Source: Deltaproteobacteria bacterium (GTDB lineage: Bacteria > Myxococcota_A > Polyangia > Polyangiales > Polyangiaceae). Taken from it: 64,000 nt of DNA. The position numbers and the translations under genes are program-made. Each line of letters begins with the position of its first letter. The first letter of the stretch is position 1. The notes under the pieces are model-generated. The model made no database searches and was not told the origin of the DNA. It saw only the letters and a list, made by a program, of their open reading frames with translations. The stretch spans positions 1-64,000 of the forward strand of contig JACRCQ010000045.1 in NCBI GenBank assembly GCA_016218915.1, in the 5' to 3' direction. Of the stretch, positions 51,498 to 61,388 are shown piece by piece.

Positions 51498-53852
51498 TCA
51501 GAATCCTGCCTCGAGCCCGATGCTGGGAATGGTGACCGGTCCGATCGACCGGCCCAACAACGTCTCCTTGTGAAGTGTAGTGTTCAAGACCTCGAAGACA
51601 AAAGCCCACCACGCAGTTTTGGAGAGGATCCAGCGTTTTTCGAGCCGGATGTCCACGCGGTAGAAGGCCGGGTCGCGTGGAGGATGAGGATCGATCGGCT
51701 GGGGGATCAGGCTGTTGCCCGCACGCTGCGACGGCGCCCCGGTGTAGAACGTGAAGCGGGTCCCAGCGCGCCAGTTGCGCCCCAGGTTGTACGACAACGC
51801 TGCATTCGCAACGTGCGTCCGATCAAAAAGGCTCGGAAAGTGCTCCGTGCCGACGCTCCTCGTGGATCGCGACAGGGTGTACGAGACGTAGCCGCCCAGG
51901 CGGCTGGTCAGCCGACGGCGGATGTACACCTCGAGTCCCTTGGCCGAACCCAGGCTTCGCTTCTCCCCGAGAAGGGCTTCACCACGATTTCCGCGCTGCG
52001 CAACCCCGAGCGTGTCGCTCATGTTCAGGAACACGTTGTCGAACACGGTCACCGTTGCCGTGATCGACTCCGGCAGCTCCACCTCCACCCCGGCGCTCGA
52101 CTGAAGGCTGCGCTGCAGACCTCCTTGCAGGCTTCCGATCGCAAGGCCTGGCACGGGGATGATGAACGACGGCGGCTGGTGCGCGATGCCCAGCGCATGG
52201 ATCATGTGGACACGGTTCGCGAGCTTGATCTTGGACGAGATCCGAGGGTCGATGCCGACCGCAGAAGCAGCGCCTGACTTGTAGAGGTCGACGCGCACGC
52301 CAGGCGTGACCTCCACGCCAGGCAGCTTGAAGACGACATCGCCCCAGGCGCCCGTTGCCACGTCGTCGCGCGCAGGGAAGAGCCCGTTGAACCGGATCGT
52401 GTCTGGATCCTCCGGATCCGCGAAGGGGCGGGTGTCAGCCCTGAACTGATCCACCGTGATGTCTGCACCCCCTCGCACGGTCGTGACGTCCGTGAAGGCG
52501 TGCGTGCCTTCGAGCCGAGCCTGCAGCATCCGGTCGCGCTGGTTGCGCGGCTGCCCGGGCACGCGCGTCTGATCAATCCCGAGGGTCACTGCTGCGCGCA
52601 TCGCGCTTCCAGGCGCGAACTGGTGATCCCACCGCGAGTCGAGCCGGTAGAACTCCGAGCCGAACAGCGTGTTGTAGATCCCGTTCTCCGTCTGGCCGAT
52701 CAGGTCGTACGCGCCGAACGAGAACAGCGTCACGCGGTCGCGGGGTGTCAGATCGTAGGTGACGCGCGCTTCGTAGTCCCTGTAGTCGAGCTTGGTGTTC
52801 TTCGCGATCAACGAAAGGATCGCTGCGGTGTAGGAGTATCGTCCGGCGAGCAACGCCGTGCCTTTGCCATTGGCAAACCCGCTCTCGACCAGCGCTCCGA
52901 GATCGAAGAGACGTATGTTGCCTTCACCATGCGGGTCCGTTCGCGGAGCTGCCGTCTCAGCAGCCACGATCCCTCCGGCAAAACGCCCGAACTGGGCAGG
53001 GTACCCACCAGGGTACAAGTCGACGCGGTCCACGAGGCCGGGATGGATGACCGATGGACCGAGTCCCACGTGGTACAGGTAGGGCACGCGAACGCCGTCG
53101 AGGTAGTAGCCGATGTTCCCGGGCGGTGCGCCTCGCACGTAGAAGTAGGGGATGCCGGACACGATCGGCGTCACGCCCGGCATCGCTTCGATCGCGCGAA
53201 AAGGATCCCCGAACGCACCTGGCAGCTGGCGCACCTCCGCACGTCCGAAAGACACAGCGCCGGGTGGAGCGCGGCGACCGTACACCGTGACGTCAATCGA
53301 CTTCGGGCCCGCAGCAGGCGGCGGCTTTTCTGCAGCAGGCGGCGTGGACGGCGCACCGGCATCCGATGGCGCTCCCGCATCCGCAGGGGGCGCAGGGACG
53401 CCGGCATCCGCTTCGGGCGCTGGAGGCTCTGGCTCTGGCGGCGCAGGTGGGGTGAACTTGATCAAGAACCGGATGCGCGCCGTGACCGGCTTGCCATCGC
53501 GCGTCGCCGGCTCGAACCGCCACGACAACGCAGCGGCTGCTGCCGTCGAGGTGAATGGCTCTTCGCCTTCCACCGGCTTCGAATCCTTCACCGCGCCGTC
53601 CTGCCCGATGGTCAGGAAGAGCACGACCGATGCTTCCCCTGTTGCACCGTTCGGATAGGTGACCTGGGCCGAGCCGATCAGCCGCGGCGGAACGATGCTG
53701 GGCGGCTGCGCTTGCGCAGGTGGCGGCTGCTGCGCGCGAAGCGCAGGCGCGCCCAGGAGCAACGCGGTGGACGAGATCGCAGCTGCGAGCTTGCGAAGCA
53801 CGCGGCGGTCGATGCTCGTGCCGTGCGGAGGCGTCGGTCCCGCCACGCTCAT
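51498..53852 (-). CDS. TonB-dependent receptor with N-terminal TonB-C-like domain
   Basis: 784 residues. Signal peptide ([22 protein letters not shown]), then a TonB/TolA C-terminal-like domain ([23 protein letters not shown]...[13 protein letters not shown]), a Pro/Asp/Ala linker, and an outer-membrane plug and barrel ([48 protein letters not shown]) ending in the expected aromatic strand (IGLEAGF). TonB-dependent receptors import scarce ligands. The TonB-like domain in the receptor itself is a less common fusion. It is the first gene of a two-gene operon with a lipoprotein. Substrate unknown. Confidence 0.85.
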   Translation of the reverse strand: MSVAGPTPPHGTSIDRRVLRKLAAAISSTALLLGAPALRAQQPPPAQAQPPSIVPPRLIGSAQVTYPNGATGEASVVLFLTIGQDGAVKDSKPVEGEEPFTSTAAAAALSWRFEPATRDGKPVTARIRFLIKFTPPAPPEPEPPAPEADAGVPAPPADAGAPSDAGAPSTPPAAEKPPPAAGPKSIDVTVYGRRAPPGAVSFGRAEVRQLPGAFGDPFRAIEAMPGVTPIVSGIPYFYVRGAPPGNIGYYLDGVRVPYLYHVGLGPSVIHPGLVDRVDLYPGGYPAQFGRFAGGIVAAETAAPRTDPHGEGNIRLFDLGALVESGFANGKGTALLAGRYSYTAAILSLIAKNTKLDYRDYEARVTYDLTPRDRVTLFSFGAYDLIGQTENGIYNTLFGSEFYRLDSRWDHQFAPGSAMRAAVTLGIDQTRVPGQPRNQRDRMLQARLEGTHAFTDVTTVRGGADITVDQFRADTRPFADPEDPDTIRFNGLFPARDDVATGAWGDVVFKLPGVEVTPGVRVDLYKSGAASAVGIDPRISSKIKLANRVHMIHALGIAHQPPSFIIPVPGLAIGSLQGGLQRSLQSSAGVEVELPESITATVTVFDNVFLNMSDTLGVAQRGNRGEALLGEKRSLGSAKGLEVYIRRRLTSRLGGYVSYTLSRSTRSVGTEHFPSLFDRTHVANAALSYNLGRNWRAGTRFTFYTGAPSQRAGNSLIPQPIDPHPPRDPAFYRVDIRLEKRWILSKTAWWAFVFEVLNTTLHKETLLGRSIGPVTIPSIGLEAGF

Positions 53853-53977
53853 CAAGGACTCCGGAAGGACGTAAGCGGTCAATCTATGGCGCGGCTCGCA
53901 TCCGGCGCAAGGCATACTCGACGGCCAACGCAACACGCTCTTGCACCCCGCGCGTGTCCGGGTTCTGCTCACCTCTG

Positions 53978-55081
53978 ATGGCGAAGTCCAAGGTTCCCGG
54001 GCGCGGCTCGAGCGCAACCAGCAGGGTTCTTGATGAGCCGGTCGCCGCGGCTGAGCGCGTCGTCGAAGGTGCCAGGCGCAGCGAAGACGACAAGTTCGAT
54101 CGTCTCTTCCGACCGACCAGCCTCGACGACTACGTGGGGCAGGACAAGCACAAGGACAACCTGCGCGTGTTCGTGGAAGCCGCGAGGCGCAGGACCGAGC
54201 CGCTGGATCACATCCTTCTGTGCGGCCCGCCCGGGCTCGGCAAGACCACGCTCGCGTACATCCTCGCGCACGAGATGGGCGTGACCATGCACACCACCTC
54301 AGGACCTGCGATCGAGCACAAAGGCGCGCTCGCTGGCCTGCTGACCAACTTGCAGGATCGTGACGTGCTCTTCATCGACGAGATCCACCGCCTCACGGCA
54401 TCCGTCGAGGAGAGCTTGTACCCGGCGATCGAGAGCTACACGATCGACGTCATGATGGGGGAAGGCCCCCACGCCTCGACCATCCATCTTGCACTGCGGC
54501 CTTTCTCCCTCGTCGGCGCAACCACGCGCACCGGGCTGCTCACCGCACCCCTTCTGTCGCGCTTCGGCTACGTCATGCGCCTCGACTTCTACCCGGTCGA
54601 GGACCTGCTCAAGATCGTTCGGCGTAGCGCCAAGCTGCTCGGCGTGGAGATCCACGATGATGGCGCCCTGGAAATCGCGAAGCGATCCAGAGGCACACCG
54701 CGCGTGGCCAATCGACTGCTTCGTCGCGTGAGCGACTTTGCGCTGGTGCTCGGCAACGGACGAATCGATCGGCAGATCGCGGTCGAATCCTGCGAGCGGC
54801 TGGAGATCGATCCAGCCGGCCTCGACGAGATGGATCGTCGACTTCTCAAGGTGATCATCGACAGCTATCAGGGCGGTCCTGTGGGAGTGGACACCCTGGC
54901 GGCTGCGCTGGCCGAGCCGCGCGACACGATCGAGGACGTCTACGAGCCCTATCTGCTGCAGCAAGGGTTCATCGGGCGCACGCCGCGGGGACGGATCGCG
55001 ACACGCAAGGGCTACGAGCACCTCGGGCGTGCGTTGCCATCCCATGGGCCTGCCAGCGGCGGCCAGCCCGCGCTGTTCTGA
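53978..55081 (+). CDS. ruvB: Holliday junction DNA helicase RuvB
   Basis: 367 residues, matching RuvB along its length: Walker [10 protein letters not shown], Walker B DEIHR, sensor/arginine region [13 protein letters not shown], and the C-terminal winged helix ([20 protein letters not shown]...[16 protein letters not shown]). RuvB forms the hexameric motor that drives branch migration with RuvA at Holliday junctions in recombinational repair. The ATG at 53978 gives an N-terminal extension of about 35 residues before DKFDRLFRP. ruvA and ruvC are not adjacent. The only clear housekeeping gene in the window. Confidence 0.95.
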   Translation: MAKSKVPGRGSSATSRVLDEPVAAAERVVEGARRSEDDKFDRLFRPTSLDDYVGQDKHKDNLRVFVEAARRRTEPLDHILLCGPPGLGKTTLAYILAHEMGVTMHTTSGPAIEHKGALAGLLTNLQDRDVLFIDEIHRLTASVEESLYPAIESYTIDVMMGEGPHASTIHLALRPFSLVGATTRTGLLTAPLLSRFGYVMRLDFYPVEDLLKIVRRSAKLLGVEIHDDGALEIAKRSRGTPRVANRLLRRVSDFALVLGNGRIDRQIAVESCERLEIDPAGLDEMDRRLLKVIIDSYQGGPVGVDTLAAALAEPRDTIEDVYEPYLLQQGFIGRTPRGRIATRKGYEHLGRALPSHGPASGGQPALF

Positions 55082-55082
55082 G

Positions 55083-55568
55083 CTACTCGACCTTGACGCT
55101 GATCTCGAGCTTGGCCTTGTCCATCAAGCAGTTGGCGTCGGTACATACGCTCAAGCTGAACGTGCCCCCGACCATCACATCGCCTGTCTTGGTGGGGACG
55201 AACGGCACGGGCAGTACGGCCTTCTTCTCTTCGTAGGTGCCGTCGCCGCGCGGAACGACCTTCTTCGGGTAGGTCACGCCTTCCGCCGGGGGATCTGCGG
55301 TGACGAACTTGTACGGATACTGCTTGTTGATGTGGTAGTCGCGCTTGGTCGTGAGAACGACCCGAACGATCCCCTGCTGATCCTTCTTGTAGGGACCGAC
55401 CGGCTCCAGGACCACCTTGAAGTTCTCGTTGTCCACCACTGGAGCAGCCAGGGCGATCGCGCCCTTTCCGTCCCGCATCGGATCCGTTGCTGCTTCGCTC
55501 TTGGAACAAGATGCCATCAGCCCGACAAGGGCTACGAGTACGGCCGTGGCGCACTTCGTTGCGTTCAT
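55083..55568 (-). CDS. Lipoprotein resembling the DsbD N-terminal domain
   Basis: 161 residues, lipobox LVGLMASC|S. The mature part follows the immunoglobulin-like pattern of the DsbD/thiol-disulfide interchange N-terminal domain (YHINKQYPYKFVTADPPAEG, then FVPTKTGDVMVGGTFSLSVCTDANCLM), with the paired Cys near the C-terminus where DsbD-alpha has its active cysteines. It may accept or donate electrons in the periplasm, but full DsbD parts are absent and confidence is limited. It converges on ruvB with a one-base gap. Confidence 0.65.
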   Translation of the reverse strand: MNATKCATAVLVALVGLMASCSKSEAATDPMRDGKGAIALAAPVVDNENFKVVLEPVGPYKKDQQGIVRVVLTTKRDYHINKQYPYKFVTADPPAEGVTYPKKVVPRGDGTYEEKKAVLPVPFVPTKTGDVMVGGTFSLSVCTDANCLMDKAKLEISVKVE

Positions 55569-55758
55569 GACCGAGGAATTACCACAAAGCTCCGACACGA
55601 GCCACAGGGGGGTGGGGCTGCACACGGCGCGGCCGCGTCCGTCGGACGCCTTCTCTTCAGTATTTGTGTACTCAACCCGCCTCAAAAAAAGTCGTCACAG
55701 TCGAACCAGGTCCCCCGATGAACGGGTGGAACGTCGCTACCACCCACCAGGAGGACCC

Positions 55759-56406
55759 ATGAAACGCCTCGCCACCATCGCCCGGATCGCTGCCGTTGCT
55801 TCTGTCACCTGCGCCTGCGTTCTCGCCTGCGCCTGGCCGACGCGAACCGAGGCCGACGATTTCGATGGTCGGCAAGCGGACATTGGTGCGGACACGACCA
55901 AGGTGGGGCACATCCAGGCCACCTCCAGGCTGGTGGAAGACGCCAAGGTCAAGGGCAAGTGGTACCTGGAGATCCAAGCAAAGAACCTGAGCACTGAAAC
56001 GCAGACGGCCGAGCTCGACGAGCAGATCCTCAAGGAGTCGATGGCCTCGATGATGGCGCGTTCTGGCCCGATTCCCACGGTGGCGTGGAAGGTACACGAG
56101 AAGATCCAGGTCCTGCCCAACGAGACCGCTGTGGTGCGTCATCCTCTTCCGGCCTGGCTCTCGCAACAGATTGCGGCAGCGAACGCTGCACCCAAGACGA
56201 ACAAGGCCGGCGAAGCGATCATCGTGGCCCGCGCGAGCTTCATGACCAACATCCAGCAGCGCGAAGTGCCCGAAGTCGTTCAAGGCAACCAGCAGGTCCA
56301 GGTTGCACAGGCCAAGACCGCTGCGCCCAGGGCAAACCAGGCAGCCCCGCAACAGCAGGCACGAATCTCCCCACAGTCTCGCGCACGCAACTACTCGATG
56401 CCGTGA
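55759..56406 (+). CDS. Exported protein, unknown function
   Basis: 215 residues with a signal sequence (MKRLATIARIAAVASVTCACVLACAW), possibly a lipoprotein via one of several Cys residues (VLAC|A). The mature domain looks beta-rich (KGKWYLEIQAKNLSTETQTAEL), with a Gln/Ala-rich C-terminal tail. AGGAGG lies just upstream of the ATG. No family is recognised. The 190-base upstream gap holds no other gene. Confidence 0.6.
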   Translation: MKRLATIARIAAVASVTCACVLACAWPTRTEADDFDGRQADIGADTTKVGHIQATSRLVEDAKVKGKWYLEIQAKNLSTETQTAELDEQILKESMASMMARSGPIPTVAWKVHEKIQVLPNETAVVRHPLPAWLSQQIAAANAAPKTNKAGEAIIVARASFMTNIQQREVPEVVQGNQQVQVAQAKTAAPRANQAAPQQQARISPQSRARNYSMP

Positions 56407-56507
56407 CACTCCCTTCCGACAGGTTGCTCGCTTCACCACACGCGGTTTGTGTTTCTGATATCCTCTTGCGCTAACGACGGCGTGGTTCACGCAACGGGGA
56501 GATCATC

Positions 56508-59471
56508 ATGGCGAAGCGGCTTACCTTTGGCATCGCGTTGGGTTGCCTGGCGTTGCTCGGTGGATGCGGCGGGAGTGACGAAGCGCTCTTTGGAGAGATC
56601 GGCGGCTCGGACGCTGGACACGACGCTGCCGGGTCAGGCGGCCTCGCAGGCAAGGGTGGAACCGCGGGCAAAGCGGGCACCGGCGGTCAAGCGGGCAAAG
56701 GAGGCTCAGCTGGCACCGGCGGCAGTGGCAAAGGGGGAAGCGCTGGCAAGGGCGGTTCAGCCGGCACCGGCGGCGCAGCGGGGACCGGCGGTGTGGCGGG
56801 AACCGGCGGCACAGCAGGAGAAGCCGGGACTGCGGGTACCGCGGGGGATGGTGGCGCAGCAGGCACCGGCGGCGTTGCAGGAACCGGCGGCGTTGCAGGC
56901 ACCGGCGGCGTTGCTGGCACCGGCGGCGTTGCTGGCACTGGCGGCGTTGGAGGTACGGGCGGCGTCGCGGGCGCGGGCGGCGTGGCCGGAACAGGCGGCG
57001 TCGGCGGCACCGGTGGGTCAGCGGGAACCGGAGGAACTTGCGGCGGGGCGCAGGACAAGTGCCCTGGAACCGTGATCACCTTGACAGGAACCGGCACGGA
57101 TCCTCGATTGGGCTCGACCACGGGCGACAGCTCCCTGCTCTGCTCCGACTATGGCAGCACGTGTGGCTCCACGGCTTCGTCGCCGGACGGGGTCTTCCAG
57201 GTCACGCCCGATGTGAGCGGCGTGATGACCATCGACACGACCGGCTCCAATGCGGTGTTGATGGGATTCGACCCTGTGATCTACGCGCGAACGACGTGCG
57301 CCGATCAAGCGACCGAGATCAAGTGCAACGACTCGGCGCCTCCCACGCCGGACACGATTACGTTCACCGCGATCGGCGGGCAGACCTACTACATCTTCAT
57401 CGACAGCTACGGCTCGTCGTCCGGGCAGTACCAGGTCAACGTCAAGCTCGTGCCGCCCGCGTGCGGAAATGGAACCAAGGAAGCGCCGGAGGAGTGCGAC
57501 GACGGGAACCTCGTGAACGGCGACGGATGCTCGAGCGTGTGCACGCTCGAAGCAGCGCAGCCGGTCGACATCTGCCCCGGCTTGCCGATCGCGCTCACGG
57601 GCAGCGGCAACCAGCGTACAGGATCTGCAACGGGCAGCACGGCCACTCTGCAGCCGAACTACCAGGGCACGTGCGGCGGATCGACTGCGAACGACGCAGT
57701 GTATTCGGTGACGCCGGACCTGACAGGCAGCATGACGGTCAATCTCGGAGGTAATGCGCAGACGCCCTTTGATGCGGTGCTCTACGCGCGTTCGATCTGT
57801 GCCGACGAGGCCAGCCAGATCGCCTGCAATGATGCGTTCACGGCGGGCGACGACGTGATCCAGATGCCGGTCGTGGCCGGACAGACCTACTACTTGTTCG
57901 TCGACGGCTACAACGGCGCGAGCGGCCAGTACACCGTGCACGTGACCGTGGACGCTGCGGCTTGCGGAAACGGCAAGATCGATGGAGGGGAGACCTGCGA
58001 CGATTCGAATCTGATCGACGGGGACGGCTGCAGCCATCTGTGTCAGCTCGAAGCGGGCAACTACGACAAGTGCCCGGGCACGCTCCTGACGCTGACGCAG
58101 TCCGGCTCGAATTGGGTTGGGGTTGCCAGCGGAAGCACGGCCGGTCTCGCCTCCGACTATGCGGGCACCTGCGCATCGACCAGCGCGACCTCCAAGGACG
58201 CGGTCTACCAGTTCAACTCCGGTGTCGGTGGGCTTGTCACTGCCACCCTCACGTCGGCCAGCTTCGACAACGTCCTGTATGCCAGATCCGGGGCCTGCGA
58301 TCCCGGAACCCAGGTGGCCTGCAAGGATGTGAAGGTCAGCGGCGGAGAGACCATCACCTTCACTGCGACTCCCAACACCAACTACTGGGTGTTCGTCGAC
58401 GGCTACAATGGTGAGTCCGGGACCTATGCGCTGCAGGTGACCGTCAGTCCGCCGGTGTGCGGCAATGGAACGCAGGAGGGAACCGAGCAGTGCGACGACG
58501 GCAACCTCGTGGATGGCGACGGCTGCAGCCACTTGTGCCAGTTCGAAGCTGCCGGGAACAACGACGTGTGCCCGGGCCAGGTGATCGCGCTGACGCAATC
58601 AGGGTCCAAGTGGGTCGCAACGACGACCGGAACCACGGTGAACCTGGGCCTGAACTACTCGGGGACCTGCGGATCGTCGAGCAACGCGAAGGACGCTGTC
58701 TACCAGTTCAACTCCGGCCCTGGAGGCACGGCTGTTGCGACGCTCACGGTGGCCAGCTTCGACGCAGTGCTCTATGCGCATTCCGCACCCTGCGCGACCG
58801 GCACGGAGATCGCTTGCGACGATGCTGTCGGCAACGGCCTCGATTCGATCACCTTCTCGACGCAGCCCAACACCGACTACTGGATCTTCGTCGATGGATA
58901 CAACACCGGCTCGGGGACGTTCACCCTTTCTCTGAGCGTCACTCCGGCTGCGTGCGGCAACGGCAACGTGGAAGGCGCCGAGCAGTGCGACGACGGCAAC
59001 GTGGTTGCGAACGACGGGTGCAGCCCTTCGTGCCTGTGGGAAGGGTCCTGCGGCACGATCCCGGACGCCGAGCCCAATCCGTACACCGCGCCGCAGCTCA
59101 TCCCCTCTGCCTGCGGAACCTTCGAGATCCCGGCAGCGACCATGCCGCTGACCGATGCGGACTACTTCCAGGTCCACCTGCTGGCCGGAACCACGGTGCA
59201 TGCCTCGACATTCGTGGGCCAGCCCGGGCTGTGCACTTCCGACGCGGACACGGTCCTGTCGCTGTGGGCCGCGCCGATGGGTGCGACCAACGAGAGCCAG
59301 GCCTGCTCCGTCACCGGCTTCCTGAAGTGCAATGACACGGACAACGCCAACAACCCCTGCTCGACCATCACCCACACGGTGTCGACCACAGGCGACTATG
59401 TGCTGAAGGTCCACAACTACTACACGACCAAGGCGATTCCGCAGTACGGACTCTTCGTCTCCGTGCAATGA
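56508..59471 (+). CDS. Lipoprotein with Gly-rich repeat and Myxococcales disulfide repeats
   Basis: 987 residues. Lipoprotein signal (LALLGGC|G), then about 140 residues of collagen-like GTGGVA/GKGGSA repeats. Four units of a beta domain with DxCPGxxIxLTxxG (PPC-like) alternate with Myxo_disulf_rpt motifs (CDDGNLVNGDGCSSVC and three relatives), and a final beta domain closes the protein. Each disulfide repeat carries the Cys-Asp-Asp-Gly pattern specific to Myxococcales surface proteins. It is presumably cell-surface anchored and may bind polysaccharide or protein. No enzyme motif is visible. Confidence 0.78.
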   Translation: MAKRLTFGIALGCLALLGGCGGSDEALFGEIGGSDAGHDAAGSGGLAGKGGTAGKAGTGGQAGKGGSAGTGGSGKGGSAGKGGSAGTGGAAGTGGVAGTGGTAGEAGTAGTAGDGGAAGTGGVAGTGGVAGTGGVAGTGGVAGTGGVGGTGGVAGAGGVAGTGGVGGTGGSAGTGGTCGGAQDKCPGTVITLTGTGTDPRLGSTTGDSSLLCSDYGSTCGSTASSPDGVFQVTPDVSGVMTIDTTGSNAVLMGFDPVIYARTTCADQATEIKCNDSAPPTPDTITFTAIGGQTYYIFIDSYGSSSGQYQVNVKLVPPACGNGTKEAPEECDDGNLVNGDGCSSVCTLEAAQPVDICPGLPIALTGSGNQRTGSATGSTATLQPNYQGTCGGSTANDAVYSVTPDLTGSMTVNLGGNAQTPFDAVLYARSICADEASQIACNDAFTAGDDVIQMPVVAGQTYYLFVDGYNGASGQYTVHVTVDAAACGNGKIDGGETCDDSNLIDGDGCSHLCQLEAGNYDKCPGTLLTLTQSGSNWVGVASGSTAGLASDYAGTCASTSATSKDAVYQFNSGVGGLVTATLTSASFDNVLYARSGACDPGTQVACKDVKVSGGETITFTATPNTNYWVFVDGYNGESGTYALQVTVSPPVCGNGTQEGTEQCDDGNLVDGDGCSHLCQFEAAGNNDVCPGQVIALTQSGSKWVATTTGTTVNLGLNYSGTCGSSSNAKDAVYQFNSGPGGTAVATLTVASFDAVLYAHSAPCATGTEIACDDAVGNGLDSITFSTQPNTDYWIFVDGYNTGSGTFTLSLSVTPAACGNGNVEGAEQCDDGNVVANDGCSPSCLWEGSCGTIPDAEPNPYTAPQLIPSACGTFEIPAATMPLTDADYFQVHLLAGTTVHASTFVGQPGLCTSDADTVLSLWAAPMGATNESQACSVTGFLKCNDTDNANNPCSTITHTVSTTGDYVLKVHNYYTTKAIPQYGLFVSVQ
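56862..56969 (+). repeat. 18-bp tandem repeat encoding GTGGVA
   Basis: Six near-identical 18-base units (GGCACCGGCGGCGTTGCA and one- or two-base variants) are the best-conserved part of the longer Gly-rich coding tract (about 56634-57045). Being a multiple of three, copy number can change without frameshift. Confidence 0.75.
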
Positions 59472-59475
59472 CCCC

Positions 59476-60234
59476 ATGATGGACTTCACCTCGACTCGGG
59501 TGCTCGTGACAGGTGCGAGCAAGGGCATCGGAGCGGCTTGCGCCACGATGTTTGGCAGCCTCGGCGCTTCGGTGGCCGTCCACTACCATCACGATCAAGC
59601 CGGCGCGCACAAGGTCGTCGCCGGCCTCGTCGACGCTGGTCGCAGAGCCGTTGCGATCCAGGCCTCGCTCGGGATCTGGTCCGAGGCCGAGCGGCTGGTC
59701 GATGAGGCGGAGCGTGCGCTCGGCGGTCTGGACGTGGCCGTGCTGAACCACGGCATCTGGAAGGGTGCAGCGATCGATGAGATGACGCAAGCGCAGTACG
59801 ACGAGATGATGGACGTGAACCTGCGCGGGTGCATGGCAGCAGCAGGCGCTGTGGCGCGGAGGATGAAGCCGCGCGGAGCAGGACGGATCATCTTCATTGC
59901 GAGCACGGCCGGACAGCGGGGCGAGGCCATGCACTCCCACTACGCTGCGTCCAAAGGGGCGATCATCAGCTTGACCAAGAGCCTCGCGCCCGAGCTTGCG
60001 CCGCACGGCATCCTGGTGAATTGCGTGGCGCCGGGTTGGGTCGACACGCCCATGTCGGAAGGAACCCTGTCCGACGACAAGGCGCGCGCTGCAGTGTTCG
60101 CGACCATCCCATTGGGCCGGGTGGGTACTCCCGAAGAGATCGCAGGACCTGTCGTGTTCCTTGCGAGCCCTGCCGCCACGTTCATCACCGGCGAGATCCT
60201 GAACGTCAACGGAGGCGCTGTCCTGGTCGGCTGA
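59476..60234 (+). CDS. Short-chain dehydrogenase/reductase
   Basis: 252 residues. Classic SDR: TGASKGIG cofactor motif, LNHGIW in place of NNAG, catalytic Ser in IASTAGQRG, YAASK, and the end SPAATFITGEILNVNGG. Usually NAD(P)H-dependent oxidoreductases of 3-oxoacyl or sugar substrates. It follows the repeat lipoprotein by four bases, yet the two seem functionally unrelated. The first ATG (59476) and the second (59479) are both possible. Confidence 0.85.
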   Translation: MMDFTSTRVLVTGASKGIGAACATMFGSLGASVAVHYHHDQAGAHKVVAGLVDAGRRAVAIQASLGIWSEAERLVDEAERALGGLDVAVLNHGIWKGAAIDEMTQAQYDEMMDVNLRGCMAAAGAVARRMKPRGAGRIIFIASTAGQRGEAMHSHYAASKGAIISLTKSLAPELAPHGILVNCVAPGWVDTPMSEGTLSDDKARAAVFATIPLGRVGTPEEIAGPVVFLASPAATFITGEILNVNGGAVLVG

Positions 60235-60284
60235 TCGCCTCCACATCCACACCCCGCACCGCTCATCCAGCATCGGACAGGGGC

Positions 60285-61268
60285 ATGAGCCCAGCCGTTG
60301 CTTTCCGCCTGCTCGTCCTGCTCGCCCCGGCGGCCATTTCGGCTTGCCAGCAGCCCGCACCGCCGCGCGCGCCTGGCCCAGCGCGCCATGCCCAGCAGTG
60401 GGAAACGCACGTGCTGGTGCAGCACCCGCTGGTCGGCCGGATCTTCGACGTTGGCAGCGGCAAGCCTATCGATGCGACCGCGCTCCTCGAGCGGGCAGGT
60501 TCGTCGCACTTCGTGTTGCTGGGAGAGAAGCACGACAACCCTGACCACCATCGTCTGCAGGCATTCGTGCTGCAATCCATGATCGATGCAGGGCGACGTC
60601 CGACGGTCGGGTTCGAGATGCTCGAGTCCGGCCAGCAGGACACGGTCAATCAGGTGCAGAAGGCGCATCCTGGAGATCCGGATGCCATCCGCCCCGCGGT
60701 GGGCTGGGACAAGAGCGGCTGGCCTGATTGGCCCCTGTACCGTCCCGTGTTTGCAGCGCTGTCCGAGGCCAGGCTGCCGATCCTTGCCACGAACGTGCCC
60801 AAGGCTCAGGTCCGGCTCATCGTGCGCTACGGTGCAGGCGCTTTCGTCGATGGGCAGATGAAGCTCTGGGGCCTGGACCAGCCCTTGCCCGCGGAGCAGC
60901 TCGCAGCGCTCAAGGGCGAGCTTCGCGATTCGCACTGCGGAATGCTCCCGGAGAAGGTGGTCGACGCGATGGTCCTTGCGCAACGCGCACGGGATGCCGG
61001 CATGGCGGACCGGATGACGAACGCGGATGGTTCCCACGGCGTCGTGCTGGTCGCAGGGGCAGGACATGTGCGTCGGGATCGGGGAGTCCCCGCCTACCTC
61101 GCCTTGCGTCGCCCCGAATCGACCAGGATTTCAATCGCATTCGTCGAAGTCCACGAGGGGGGCAACGATCCGAAGGACTACGACTCAGGAGCAGACCTGG
61201 TCTGGTTCACGCCCCGGGTCGACAGCGACGACCCGTGCGCGAAGTTTGCTGAGCAGATGCGTCGTTGA
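60285..61268 (+). CDS. ChaN-like (haem-binding/Tiki superfamily) lipoprotein
   Basis: 327 residues, lipobox AAISAC|Q. The mature domain has the ChaN signature: FVLLGEKHDNPDHHRLQ, VGFEMLE, WPLYRPVF and VLVAGAGHVRRDRGVP, as in iron-regulated ChaN of Gram-negative bacteria, which binds haem. Members sit in the outer membrane or periplasm and are linked to iron uptake. The SDR upstream ends 50 bases before. The start is fixed by the signal peptide. Confidence 0.82.
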   Translation: MSPAVAFRLLVLLAPAAISACQQPAPPRAPGPARHAQQWETHVLVQHPLVGRIFDVGSGKPIDATALLERAGSSHFVLLGEKHDNPDHHRLQAFVLQSMIDAGRRPTVGFEMLESGQQDTVNQVQKAHPGDPDAIRPAVGWDKSGWPDWPLYRPVFAALSEARLPILATNVPKAQVRLIVRYGAGAFVDGQMKLWGLDQPLPAEQLAALKGELRDSHCGMLPEKVVDAMVLAQRARDAGMADRMTNADGSHGVVLVAGAGHVRRDRGVPAYLALRRPESTRISIAFVEVHEGGNDPKDYDSGADLVWFTPRVDSDDPCAKFAEQMRR

Positions 61269-61388
61269 GCGATCAGGCCTTCCGCGCCAGGTGCAACGAT
61301 ATGCCCCGGCCGGACATTGCAGGACCTTTCGCGGGGAATCCTGGGGGAGGGGGGAACATCGGCACGCGGCGCGTGTACAGTGCCAACT

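Noticed and set aside
53720-53977. Long N-terminal extension of RuvB in the ORF track
   Set aside because: It overlaps the divergent TonB-receptor gene in antisense and has no RuvB similarity; the ATG at 53978 is sufficient.
55672-55700. A-run as a minus-strand terminator
   Set aside because: No convincing stem precedes the run on the minus strand.
56634-57045. Tandem GC-rich repeats as a possible CRISPR or recombination site
   Set aside because: In-frame Gly-rich codons (18-base units) with no spacers; explained by the collagen-like linker.
57018-58598. 526-residue minus-strand ORF
   Set aside because: Antisense of the disulfide-repeat lipoprotein; its apparent periodicity simply mirrors the sense repeats.
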